Assembly (NCBI GenBank): GCA_947457395.1
Contig: CANGVA010000001.1
Span: 62,001-126,000, forward strand
DNA length: 64,000 nucleotides
Reading direction: 5' to 3'
DNA from: Bacteroidota bacterium
GTDB lineage: Bacteria; Bacteroidota; Bacteroidia; UKL13-3
In this document: piece after piece, positions 39,692 through 48,457 of the stretch
Layout: each line of letters opens with the position of its first letter
Position numbering within the stretch: the first letter of the stretch is position 1
The notes under the pieces: generated by a model
The model's input: the letters and a program-made list of their open reading frames with translations, nothing else
Database searches by the model: none
Told to the model about the DNA's origin: nothing
Position numbers and translations under genes: made by a program

Positions 39692-39748
39692 GCATGCATT
39701 TATATTAATACGCGGCAAATATAGGCCTTATTTTAATATTCACAAATT

Positions 39749-40468
39749 TTAATACCTGATTTCTAGCGTGGGGTTTTGACCACTATGCATAGGGAATTGC
39801 ATGGTATATTTTCTGCGTAGGGGCAGGCCCAATGTATCTTTCGTGATATAATATTCAAAAGTAAAAGGGTTTCTGGGGGATATCTTGCAATCTAAATACT
39901 CATCAATACCCGTTCCGGTAAAATAGTATGCATCATTGGCGTTGTTATAGGTATAGATATCATATTTGGGAATCTGGAGTTTGCCATTTGTTTTTTTCTT
40001 AATCTCAAGCCTGTCTGAGCTGTTTACGGGTCTGATGTTTTTTATGTGTATTTTTACTTTACCAGACCTTTCTAGATAAACCGTGGTGTCTAAACCGGTT
40101 TTGGGAACGGGAATAACCATATTTCCCTCATCCACATAGTTTTCAAAAGTAGGACCTGAAGGTACCAAGTAATATTCATATTTGGCCGATGCTTTAAGGC
40201 TTTCATAAAACGTTAAAATACCTGTGAAAGTCGAGGTTGAACGGTCTACTACGGTAACACCATTAAATGTTGCTTCAACCAATTGATAAGTAATGGGATT
40301 GAAGGCAGGAATGGTATCAGTCATACCTTTAAAAACTACCCGTATAGATGCATTATTTACTTCCTCATCATTATCATCACAGGAACTCAGGTTTAATGTA
40401 AAAATTAAGAAACCTACGTATAACAAAATCCTTGTGGCTATCGTTTGGCTCATCATATATTTTAGCAT
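39749..40468 (-). CDS. lipoprotein of unknown function
   Basis: A 239-residue protein with a lipoprotein signal (ILLYVGFLIFTLNLSSC, then DDNDEE; Cys near residue 30). Met 5 or Met 6 is also a possible start. The acidic residues right after Cys resemble the Bacteroidota lipoprotein export signal for surface exposure. The mature part reads as beta-sandwich strands with repeated Thr/Tyr-rich segments (TSTFTGILTFYESLKASAKYE). I know no family. It is divergent from the DUF2723 gene. Confidence 0.8.
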   Translation of the reverse strand: MLKYMMSQTIATRILLYVGFLIFTLNLSSCDDNDEEVNNASIRVVFKGMTDTIPAFNPITYQLVEATFNGVTVVDRSTSTFTGILTFYESLKASAKYEYYLVPSGPTFENYVDEGNMVIPVPKTGLDTTVYLERSGKVKIHIKNIRPVNSSDRLEIKKKTNGKLQIPKYDIYTYNNANDAYYFTGTGIDEYLDCKISPRNPFTFEYYITKDTLGLPLRRKYTMQFPMHSGQNPTLEIRY

Positions 40469-40503
40469 TTTATCATTTGGTTTTTAAAATAAAGCACAGT
40501 GTA

Positions 40504-40511
40504 TATATTTG
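40504..40511 (+). promoter_or_regulatory. candidate -7 box TATATTTG upstream of the DUF2723 gene
   Basis: An exact TAnnTTTG match 36 bases before the ATG at 40548. A TTTG at 40476-40479 lies 24 bases upstream, slightly more than the 19-21 usual for this promoter class. Confidence 0.45.
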
Positions 40512-40547
40512 TCTCCTTACAATATTAAAGAATAATAACCATTACGC

Positions 40548-43500
40548 ATGAACAATAAGTATAATCTGTTTAACAACATTTTGGGTTGGGTGACATTTGT
40601 GGTTGCTCTTGTAACTTACACTTTAACCCTTGAACCTACCGTAAGTTTCTGGGATTGTGGGGAGTTTATTTCTGCCTCTTTTAAACTGCAGATTTGCCAC
40701 CCGCCAGGGGCACCGCTCTTCCTTATTTTTGGAAGAATCTTTTCCCTAATGGCCGGAGATGATTTGAGTAGGGTAGCTTTTTGGGTAAATATGGTTTCGG
40801 CAGTAACAAGTGCACTTGCCGTAATGTTCTTTTTCTGGACTATTACTCATTTAGCAAAAAAAATCATTGTTAAACATGCTGAGGCAACCATGCAACAAAC
40901 CCTTGCTATTATGGTTAGCGGTCTTGTGGGAGCATTAACCCTTACTTGGAGCGATACATTTTGGTTTTCTGCTGTTGAGGCAGAGGTTTATGCCTCATCT
41001 AGTTTTTTTACTACCCTTACTTTCTGGTGTATTCTAAAGTGGGAGAATGTAGCGAATGAAAAACATGCTGATAGATGGCTGGTGCTTATTGCCTATTTTA
41101 TTGGTCTTGCAATAGGCGTGCATTTACTAAACCTGTTGGTAATCCCGGCTATTGTGTATGTATATTACTATAAAAAATACAATTTTTCCAATATCGGTTT
41201 CATAAAGGCTACCGGGGTTGCAATATTTGCAATTGGTATCGTGCAATTCGGAATTATTCCGGGTCTTCCTTGGCTAATGACCAGGTTAGACTTAATATTT
41301 GTTAATTCGCTTGGTATGGGTTTTAACAGCGGTGCTTATGCCCTGTTGTTACTTCTTTTGGTTGGAATGGGCTATGGGCTTTATTATACCGTAAAAAACA
41401 ACAAGGGTTTTCTTAATACTGCACTCCTCTGTGTTTCATTTATCATCATTGGATATTCATCCTATGCCATGATATTAATCCGTTCAGCTGCGAATCCGCC
41501 AATTGATATGAACGATCCGGAGCATCCCTTTACCTTACTTTCCTATCTGAATCGTGAGCAGTATGGAGAGAATCCGCTTCTTTACGGCCAGTACTTTTAT
41601 GCTAAAGCAATAGATGTTAAAAAAGGTGCTATGCAATACCGCAAGGGTGAAGATGGAAAGTATCAGGAAGCCGGGCCCAAACTAAGCCGTGTTTATGATC
41701 CCAAGGATTGTACCATTTTGCCTCGTATGTGGGCTGACAGACCTGATTATGTGCAAGCTTACCGTCAGTGGGAAAATATTCCTGAAGGCAAGAAGGCTAC
41801 ATTTGCCAAGAATATACATTTCTTCTGGACCTACCAGATGAGTTTCATGTATTTCAGATACTTTGCCTGGAACTTTGTAGGTCGCCAAAATGATGAGCAA
41901 GGCTTTGGCGATGTTACTAGGGGTAACTGGAAATCTGGTATTAAGTTTATTGATGAAATGTTTCTGGGTCCTCAATCAAATATTCCTGATTCCATTTCTA
42001 AAAATAAAGCAAACAACAGCTATTTCGGCTTGCCTTTGTTGCTTGGAATCATAGGACTGATTTGGCATTTCAAAAGAAAAAGAGAAGATGCTCTGGTGGT
42101 TACAACTTTATTTTTATTTACCGGAGCATTCATTATTTTGTATCTGAATTTCCCTGCGCATCAGCCACGTGAGCGAGATTATGCTTATGTTGGCTCCTAT
42201 CAAACATTTATTATTTGGATAGGCTTGGGTGTGCTTGCATTAATTGACTGGCTCTCTAAAAAGATGAATTTAATGTTGGCAACGGGTCTGGTAAGTGTGG
42301 CCACAATTTTTGGAGTGCCTGTTCTAATGGCTAATCAAAATTGGGATGATCACAACAGAAGTAACCGTTATACTGCGCTTGACTTTGCAAGTAATTACCT
42401 AAACTCTTGCCCACCAAATGCAATACTCTTTACAAATGGTGATAACGATACCTATCCTTTGTGGTATGCTCAAAATGTAGAGGGTATTCGATCTGACGTG
42501 CGCGTGATTAATCTGAGCTTATTAAATACCGACTGGTATGCAAATATGCTAAAGCGTAAAGTTTACGACTCAGAGCCTGTTCCGTTCAGTATGACACCTG
42601 ATAAATACATTCAAGGTGTAAGAGATTATGTGATGTATTACAACAGACCGGAAATTGAAGAAAGATACGGCATTAACCAAACAGATTATTACCCGTTAAA
42701 AAATATCATGGCTTTTATTAATGATGATAATGATCCGCTTGCCAAACTCACTTCTCAGGGAGGCGAAACTTACAGTTATTATCCAACCAAAAGATTTTTT
42801 GTTCCGGTTAGCAAAGAGCAGGTTATAAGAGCAGGAGCAGTTAGGCCTGAAGATGCAGCGTTGATGACGGACAGTATTAAGTGGGAAATTGGCAACAATA
42901 ATTTAATGAAAGCTGATTTAATTACACTTGATATTGTTGCCTCTACCGACTGGACAAGGCCTATTTGCTTTGCTATTACCACTGGTAGTGATGTGTATTT
43001 GAATATGCAGAATTATTTCCAGATAAACGGATTGGTTTATCAGTTGGTACCTATTTTGAATACCCAAGGCACAGACGGCACCATGGGGCGTATCAATACA
43101 CATATCTTATATGATAACCTGATGAATAAATTTAAGTGGGGCAATATGGATAAACCCGGAATTTATCTGGATGAAACCATTCTGCGTCAAACCAAAAACC
43201 TACGTAATTTATTCTATCGTTTGGCCATGCGCTTAATTGAAGAGGGTAAAAAAGACACAGCCGTTAAGGTGCTAGATAGGTGCCTAGAGGTAATGCCAAA
43301 GGAAAATGTACCTTATGATGTATTTGTAATCAGATTGGCTGAGGCGTATTACGCAGCCGGCCAGGCTGAAAAAGCAAATACACTTATAAAAGAGGTAGCA
43401 AAGGTTTCTGAGGAGAAGTATGTTTATTATAACACTTTTAGAGGTACTAAGAAACTTAGCAGCGTAAAACAGGATATTCAGGAGAATGTGCAGATATTTG

Positions 43501-43595
43501 GTTATTGCCAGCAAGTGGCTGAAATCAATCAGCAAAAAGCCTTGGCAGATGAGCTAAGAAACAAAATGACTCAATTGCAAATGCCACTGGAATAA
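40548..43595 (+). CDS. DUF2723 (TMEM260-like) multi-pass membrane protein, GT-C-like
   Basis: A 1015-residue protein. The N-terminal half has about 12 membrane segments and the DUF2723 signature YTLTLEPTVSFWDCGEFI (about 23-40) with CHPPGAPLF. The Asp-Cys-Gly-Glu motif resembles the catalytic acidic loop of GT-C mannosyltransferases. After the membrane part, soluble regions include NFPAHQPRERDYAYVGSY and a C-terminal helical repeat region with a TPR-like AVKVLDRCLEVMP. Human TMEM260 is an O-mannosyltransferase, so a bacterial protein O-glycosylation role is a fair inference. It ends before a strong terminator. Confidence 0.9.
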   Translation: MNNKYNLFNNILGWVTFVVALVTYTLTLEPTVSFWDCGEFISASFKLQICHPPGAPLFLIFGRIFSLMAGDDLSRVAFWVNMVSAVTSALAVMFFFWTITHLAKKIIVKHAEATMQQTLAIMVSGLVGALTLTWSDTFWFSAVEAEVYASSSFFTTLTFWCILKWENVANEKHADRWLVLIAYFIGLAIGVHLLNLLVIPAIVYVYYYKKYNFSNIGFIKATGVAIFAIGIVQFGIIPGLPWLMTRLDLIFVNSLGMGFNSGAYALLLLLLVGMGYGLYYTVKNNKGFLNTALLCVSFIIIGYSSYAMILIRSAANPPIDMNDPEHPFTLLSYLNREQYGENPLLYGQYFYAKAIDVKKGAMQYRKGEDGKYQEAGPKLSRVYDPKDCTILPRMWADRPDYVQAYRQWENIPEGKKATFAKNIHFFWTYQMSFMYFRYFAWNFVGRQNDEQGFGDVTRGNWKSGIKFIDEMFLGPQSNIPDSISKNKANNSYFGLPLLLGIIGLIWHFKRKREDALVVTTLFLFTGAFIILYLNFPAHQPRERDYAYVGSYQTFIIWIGLGVLALIDWLSKKMNLMLATGLVSVATIFGVPVLMANQNWDDHNRSNRYTALDFASNYLNSCPPNAILFTNGDNDTYPLWYAQNVEGIRSDVRVINLSLLNTDWYANMLKRKVYDSEPVPFSMTPDKYIQGVRDYVMYYNRPEIEERYGINQTDYYPLKNIMAFINDDNDPLAKLTSQGGETYSYYPTKRFFVPVSKEQVIRAGAVRPEDAALMTDSIKWEIGNNNLMKADLITLDIVASTDWTRPICFAITTGSDVYLNMQNYFQINGLVYQLVPILNTQGTDGTMGRINTHILYDNLMNKFKWGNMDKPGIYLDETILRQTKNLRNLFYRLAMRLIEEGKKDTAVKVLDRCLEVMPKENVPYDVFVIRLAEAYYAAGQAEKANTLIKEVAKVSEEKYVYYNTFRGTKKLSSVKQDIQENVQIFGYCQQVAEINQQKALADELRNKMTQLQMPLE

Positions 43596-43615
43596 AATAA
43601 AGCATTGTATATTTG

Positions 43616-43650
43616 AAGCCCTTCCATACTTGGGAAGGGCTTTATTTTTT
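43616..43650 (+). terminator. intrinsic terminator abutting the rlmB start codon
   Basis: A perfect 10-bp stem AAGCCCTTCC/GGAAGGGCTT with a 7-base loop, followed by TATTTTTT. The last T is immediately before the ATG of rlmB at 43651. It should end the DUF2723 transcript. Confidence 0.85.
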
Positions 43651-44400
43651 ATGAACGAGCGCAAAAAGGAAAACACCCAAATCTACGGCACACATGCAGT
43701 GAATGAGGCATTAAGCAGCGGAACGGAGTTGAATAAAATCATTATTCAGAAAGGGCTGCGTAACCAGTCAATTGATGATTTGATTAAAACAGCCAGAAAG
43801 CGGGGCATCCCTGTTCAGTTTGTTCCCAAAGAGTCGGCTGTGTTTCCTGTAAGCAGAAACCATCAGGGCATAATTGCTACCATTTCTCCTGTACTTTATC
43901 ATAAACTGGAAGATATTATACCGCAATTGTATGAGGCTGGGAGAACCCCCTTTATATTGGTGTTGGATCATATAACCGATGTAAGAAACTTTGGAGCCAT
44001 TGCACGCACTGCTTATTGCGGTGGTGTGCATGCCATTGTTGTGCCTGAGCAGGGTGGTGCCCCTGTAAACGAAGATGCCATCAAAACATCAGCAGGCGCA
44101 TTAATGAAGATTGCCGTTTGCCGTGAAAGAAATTATAAAACGGTTATGGAACTGCTAAATCAGAGTGGCATAAAAACAGTAGGCTGTACTGAAAAAGGGA
44201 ACAAAGATTTACCTTTTGTAGATTTAACAGAGCCTGTTGCCATAATTATGGGAAGCGAGGAAACAGGAATAAGCAATGAAGTATTGCGCAAATGTTCTGT
44301 ATTGGCAAAAATACCTCTAGAGATGGGCGTTTCTTCGCTTAATGTTTCGGTTGCTGCAGGTATTGCTGTTTATGAAACCGTGAGGCAACGCATGAATTAA
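43651..44400 (+). CDS. rlmB: 23S rRNA 2'-O-ribose methyltransferase (TrmH/SpoU family)
   Basis: A 249-residue protein from the ATG at 43651 (MNERKKENTQIYGTHAVNEAL). The track start at TTG 43630 would translate part of a terminator and is rejected. The N-terminal substrate-binding domain is followed by the SPOUT core with motifs DVRNFGAIARTAYCGGVH, IIMGSEETGIS and IPLEMGVSSLNVSVAAGIA. RlmB methylates G2251 in 23S rRNA; a relative acting on tRNA cannot be excluded. No Shine-Dalgarno is possible where the terminator lies. It converges on the M28 gene with a 4-base overlap. Confidence 0.93.
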   Translation: MNERKKENTQIYGTHAVNEALSSGTELNKIIIQKGLRNQSIDDLIKTARKRGIPVQFVPKESAVFPVSRNHQGIIATISPVLYHKLEDIIPQLYEAGRTPFILVLDHITDVRNFGAIARTAYCGGVHAIVVPEQGGAPVNEDAIKTSAGALMKIAVCRERNYKTVMELLNQSGIKTVGCTEKGNKDLPFVDLTEPVAIIMGSEETGISNEVLRKCSVLAKIPLEMGVSSLNVSVAAGIAVYETVRQRMN

Positions 44401-45773
44401 TTTACACCATGCTCACTGAGTAGCCAAACCAATGCAGCCATTGAAGCTGCACCCAACTCCAGTTCACGTTTATTCACTTTATCAAATGTGTCGATTGTAG
44501 TGTGGTGGTAGTCAAAATAACGTTGCGAATCTGGAACGAGTCCAATGGTAATAACACCCTGCTTGCTAAGCGGCCCAATATCTGCGCCACCTCCGGGCCA
44601 TGTTATTTTTTCAATGCCATAAGGTTTAAGTAATGGCAGCCAGCTTTGAAATCTCACCATGGTATCACCAACAGCACTGCAATTAAATCCTCTCGGAGTA
44701 AAACCTCCTGCATCACTTTCAATGGCTGCTAGGTGTTTTTCTTTATTGGCAGCAGCCAGTTCGGCATATTTTAGTCCGCCTCTTAATCCGTTTTCTTCAT
44801 TCATGAACAACACACACCTGAGGGTTCTTTTGGGTTTTATGCCAAGTGTTTTAAACAAGCGTAACACCTCTAAGCTTTGCACACAACCCGCTCCGTCATC
44901 ATGTGCGCCATCCCCATTGTCCCATGCATCTAGATGGCCACCAACCAAAATAATCTCGTTGGGTTTTTCTGCGCCCTTAATTTCACCAATTACATTGTAT
45001 GATTTTTCATCTGCCAGCATGCGGCAATTTTGTTTAAAGTAAAATTTAATGCTGCCTGCAACTCGCAAATGCATGGCTTTACTCAACTGCTCCGCACCTT
45101 TTGTACTAATGGCACAGGCCGGAATTTTAGGGAAAGAGTCATTATAATTCATGGCACCTGTATGCGGGTTGTCATCTAGAGCAAGTGTCATGGAACGAAC
45201 TACCACACCAATTGCACCATATTTTGCAGCCATGCTTGCTCCTCTGGATCGCTGATCAACTGCACCACCGTATGCAGTGCCGGTATGAATATGTATGGGG
45301 TCCATAGGCCTGTTAAAGAAAACAATCTTACCCTGAATTTTTTCTTTACCCAGCTTCTTTACCTCTTCTAATCCTTTTACTTCTATAACCTGTGCTTCAA
45401 GGCCTCCATCGGGTGTGCCAACAGAGTTGCCCAAGGCACAAATATTGACCGAGATTCTGTCTTTGGTGGTAACAATTGCTCCCTCTTCTTTTTCGCCACG
45501 CACCCAATGAGGAACCATCACCTCTTGCAGCCAAACAGAATCTAAACCAACATCTTTCATGGTTTGCTGCATGTAGCTAACTGCCCGGGCTGCCTCGGGA
45601 GAACCACTTAAACGGCCTCCAATCTGATTGCTTAGATAATCCAGTGTTTGATAACATTGGCCTTTGGTTAATACTTCAGTAAATAATTTTCTAATAATGA
45701 GTGAATCATTTTGTTGTGCCGAGATTGAGTATGCAGCACTAAAAAACCAAAGAAGGAGTAGTAATTTTTTCAC
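44397..45773 (-). CDS. M28 family metallopeptidase, secreted
   Basis: A 458-residue protein with a signal peptide (MKKLLLLLWFFSAAYSISA, then Q). The M28 zinc ligands are visible: GGHLDAWDNGDGAHDDGAG with His, Asp and the bridging Asp, NEENGLRGG with the catalytic Glu, ESDAG, and YHHTTIDTFDKV with the C-terminal His. A PA-like inserted region lies around residues 110-230. It is an aminopeptidase or carboxypeptidase acting in the periplasm or outside. It is last in a three-gene run with the M1 peptidase (1-base gap) and the 3HCDH-domain gene. There is no sorting domain. Confidence 0.93.
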   Translation of the reverse strand: MKKLLLLLWFFSAAYSISAQQNDSLIIRKLFTEVLTKGQCYQTLDYLSNQIGGRLSGSPEAARAVSYMQQTMKDVGLDSVWLQEVMVPHWVRGEKEEGAIVTTKDRISVNICALGNSVGTPDGGLEAQVIEVKGLEEVKKLGKEKIQGKIVFFNRPMDPIHIHTGTAYGGAVDQRSRGASMAAKYGAIGVVVRSMTLALDDNPHTGAMNYNDSFPKIPACAISTKGAEQLSKAMHLRVAGSIKFYFKQNCRMLADEKSYNVIGEIKGAEKPNEIILVGGHLDAWDNGDGAHDDGAGCVQSLEVLRLFKTLGIKPKRTLRCVLFMNEENGLRGGLKYAELAAANKEKHLAAIESDAGGFTPRGFNCSAVGDTMVRFQSWLPLLKPYGIEKITWPGGGADIGPLSKQGVITIGLVPDSQRYFDYHHTTIDTFDKVNKRELELGAASMAALVWLLSEHGVN

Positions 45774-45774
45774 G

Positions 45775-47727
45775 TTATGGTTGTTTTAATATTTTAAGAA
45801 CCTGTTGAGTGCCATTATTGATATTGGTTAATTCAATTATATAATTCCCTGTTTCTAGTAGTGAAATATCCAATTGATTATCCTGCAAAAATGCATCCTT
45901 TACGTCTTTACCAAGGGCGTCCCATATTTTTACTTTCCATTTGCCAGGCGGCAGTCCATAAAAACATAAGTGTGATTGTGCCGGATTGGGATATACACCT
46001 ATATTGTATGTTTGAGATGTTTCATTGATGCTAACCCAGCCATTATCTTTTCTTAAACTATCAACCCATTTTAATATCCAGTTATCAGGGTCTAATGCGA
46101 TATTGCTAATCGGTTTGTTTACTACAACCTCATATGTTTCTATTCGTTGGTTATGGTTTAAAATTATGGTAGTATCACCACCGCCTATAAAATATAATCG
46201 GTACGGAACAGGTAAGGTAAAGAGTGTGGTATCAGATGTTGCACTGTTTTTTTGTCTGGCTTCCAAATAAAACATGTTACCTAATTGGTTCCATTTTAAA
46301 CTAAAAATTGGAATGCCTTTGGCATAATACCACTGTTTAAAGAAATAGGTAAAGTCTTTTCCTGAAAGTTCTTCGGCAAGGGCCTTAAACTGCATGGTAT
46401 TGGCAGTGCCATACTTATACCGGTCAATAAAAGTTTTCATTACATTAAAAAACAATGAATCGTTATTAATAAGGTATCGTATGGTGTGAAGTACCGCAGC
46501 CCCTTTTCTGTAGGTTGTTCGATAATCAAATATTCTGCTCACATCCGTGGTATCATTTACCCATAAACTGAGTTGTGTATTGTAGCGCGCATTGGTGTGA
46601 ATATTGCTCATAATTTGCGCTGCCTGCGATGGTTTTAAAAATTCATAAGCCAAGTATTCGCAGTATGATGCAAATCCTTCATTTAGCCAAATATCCTGCC
46701 AGTTGCTGCAGGTAACGGCATCACCAAACCACTGATGGCCCAATTCATGTGCTATAATATCAAAATTAAAGATACCCTGTGTGGTAATGGTTTGATGCTC
46801 CATACCACCGGAGAAAGGAGCCATGGCATGGCCATACTTTTCTTTATAGAACGGATACAAACCAAAACGAGCAGAAAAAGCTTCGAGCATGGGCCCGGTA
46901 GAAAAAATAATATCCTTATTATTATTAAAGGCTGCCGGGTTGCTATATATAAAATTTTGAATAAATAGCGAGTCGGTGCGGCCTGTAGGCTTTGCATATT
47001 GATTGTATTGTTTGTAGTTGCCAACTGATACTGAAACCAAGTAATAGGCAATTGGGTAAGAAGAACGCCAATGGTATCGCACCTTTCCTGCCGGCAAATT
47101 TTCTATACTGATGAGGTTACCATGAGAGGCCCCTGTGTTTGGTGCACTGGTTGTGATGGTTACCCAAACCGAATCTAGTTTATCCTGTAATGATTGTTTG
47201 CAAGGCCACCACTCATAAGCCGAGTAGGGTTGACTGAGCGACCAGGTAATGCGATTACCGTAAGTTGGTGAAGCCCTATTATTAAAGCCTGCAACTCCTG
47301 CTGCAGATTTTGCGCCTCTAGTTGGCGTGCCATGATAATTAACAATAAAGGTTATTTGCTCATCGGGCTGCAATTGCCTTGTGGGTTTTATACAAATAAA
47401 ATGGCTGATTCGTGTATATGAGAGAATATTAAAACCGGTAATGGAATCAACCATCAGGGTATCATGCAGCTCAATTAATATACTATCTAAGCTTTGCTTT
47501 ATCTGAATGGTAGTTTCTGCGCTACCTACCAGATAGGTGCTTGAGGTGTCTACCGTTAATCTAAGGTGAACAAACTTCATGTCATACTTATCCATGTAAT
47601 CAGTTTGCCATGCAGAGGCAGTTGACTTTCCAAATGCAGCATTAAAGTGTTTAATCTTACCTTCTACACAGGCGTGTTGTGCAAATAACCCTGACGAAAA
47701 AAGTAATAAAATTACCAGGCACCTCAT
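45775..47727 (-). CDS. M1 family aminopeptidase with T9SS sorting domain
   Basis: A 650-residue protein with a signal peptide (MRCLVILLLFSSGLFA, then Q). The M1 catalytic core carries HELGHQWFGD (HExxH), 18 residues on WLNEGFASY with the third ligand Glu, and GGMEHQT in the exopeptidase-motif position. That position is usually GAMEN; here the last residue is His. The C-terminal T9SS domain starts NIGVYPNPAQSHLCFYGLPP near 575. It should be exported across the outer membrane and degrade peptides there. It overlaps the upstream 3HCDH gene by 4 bases (ATGA). Confidence 0.94.
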   Translation of the reverse strand: MRCLVILLLFSSGLFAQHACVEGKIKHFNAAFGKSTASAWQTDYMDKYDMKFVHLRLTVDTSSTYLVGSAETTIQIKQSLDSILIELHDTLMVDSITGFNILSYTRISHFICIKPTRQLQPDEQITFIVNYHGTPTRGAKSAAGVAGFNNRASPTYGNRITWSLSQPYSAYEWWPCKQSLQDKLDSVWVTITTSAPNTGASHGNLISIENLPAGKVRYHWRSSYPIAYYLVSVSVGNYKQYNQYAKPTGRTDSLFIQNFIYSNPAAFNNNKDIIFSTGPMLEAFSARFGLYPFYKEKYGHAMAPFSGGMEHQTITTQGIFNFDIIAHELGHQWFGDAVTCSNWQDIWLNEGFASYCEYLAYEFLKPSQAAQIMSNIHTNARYNTQLSLWVNDTTDVSRIFDYRTTYRKGAAVLHTIRYLINNDSLFFNVMKTFIDRYKYGTANTMQFKALAEELSGKDFTYFFKQWYYAKGIPIFSLKWNQLGNMFYLEARQKNSATSDTTLFTLPVPYRLYFIGGGDTTIILNHNQRIETYEVVVNKPISNIALDPDNWILKWVDSLRKDNGWVSINETSQTYNIGVYPNPAQSHLCFYGLPPGKWKVKIWDALGKDVKDAFLQDNQLDISLLETGNYIIELTNINNGTQQVLKILKQP

Positions 47728-48407
47728 GAATAAAAAGACTCTCCTTTCAGGTATTTGGTTTTAAGAAGTGAGCATATTTTATAACGCTCCTCACGGGTGT
47801 CCAAATACAGGGCTTCCAGTGTTTCATAGACATGTTTTATACCTATTTTGTCGGCCCACTCCAGAGGACCAAATGGATAGTTGGTTCCCAGTTTCATAGC
47901 TGTATCAATATCTGCTACAGAGGCAGTGCCCTCCTGTAGGGTATAACACGCCTCGTTTATTATCATGAATAAAATCCGTGGTGTTACCATACCCACACGG
48001 TCAGTTACCAGGTAATATTCCAAGGATAATGCTGCCATAGTGGCTTTAAGTGCTGATTCGTTTTCTCTTTGGTAAAGAGATACTTCTGCTGTAGTTCTAT
48101 TAATAAACCCGGGAAGCGCGTTAAGGCCAAAAAGCAAACATTCCGGTTTGCGTCCGTACTCATAAGTGGCAGCAGCCAGTTGTATTTTTACCGCAGATAA
48201 AAAGACTGGCTTATTTTTAAGACCAGCATAATATTTAAGTTGAGCCGGGTGTTCATCAAAATCCAGGTCGAAAATGATATCAAACAACTGCAAATCGAAA
48301 TTTGATAAATTTGTATCATCAATAATCGTCCACTCACATGAAACGTTTGCCAATCTGTTTTTCAGTTCTGATGTGCGTATTTTTTCTCCACGTACAAAAA
48401 TCTTCAT
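47724..48407 (-). CDS. short 3-hydroxyacyl-CoA dehydrogenase family protein, C-terminal domain only
   Basis: A 227-residue protein. The C-terminal part (about 105-227) matches the 3HCDH C-terminal helical domain: GFINRTTAEVSLYQRE, RVGMVTPRILFMIINEACY, and GTNYPFGPLEWADKIG. The first 100 residues are a degraded Rossmann-like region without the GxGxxG NAD loop. It is therefore unlikely to be a normal dehydrogenase alone, though it may pair with another subunit or act as a structural paralogue. It heads the M1/M28 operon and is divergent from ridA. Confidence 0.8.
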   Translation of the reverse strand: MKIFVRGEKIRTSELKNRLANVSCEWTIIDDTNLSNFDLQLFDIIFDLDFDEHPAQLKYYAGLKNKPVFLSAVKIQLAAATYEYGRKPECLLFGLNALPGFINRTTAEVSLYQRENESALKATMAALSLEYYLVTDRVGMVTPRILFMIINEACYTLQEGTASVADIDTAMKLGTNYPFGPLEWADKIGIKHVYETLEALYLDTREERYKICSLLKTKYLKGESFYS

Positions 48408-48417
48408 TTGCGCAAGT

Positions 48418-48425
48418 TAAATTTG
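48418..48425 (+). promoter_or_regulatory. candidate -7 box TAAATTTG for ridA
   Basis: An exact TAnnTTTG match 32 bases before the ATG at 48458. It implies a start of transcription inside the long-form reading frame and so favours the short RidA. It also lies within the divergent intergenic boundary. Confidence 0.4.
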
Positions 48426-48457
48426 TTTCCTCAAACAAAGATAAAAAACCCAAAAGC

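Noticed and set aside
39659-39718. ORF-track N-terminal extension of RimP.
   Set aside because: The extension translates the hairpin and has no similarity to RimP; ATG 39658 is standard.
43630-43650. ORF-track start of rlmB at TTG 43630.
   Set aside because: It lies inside the terminator stem; ATG 43651 gives the family's normal N-terminus.
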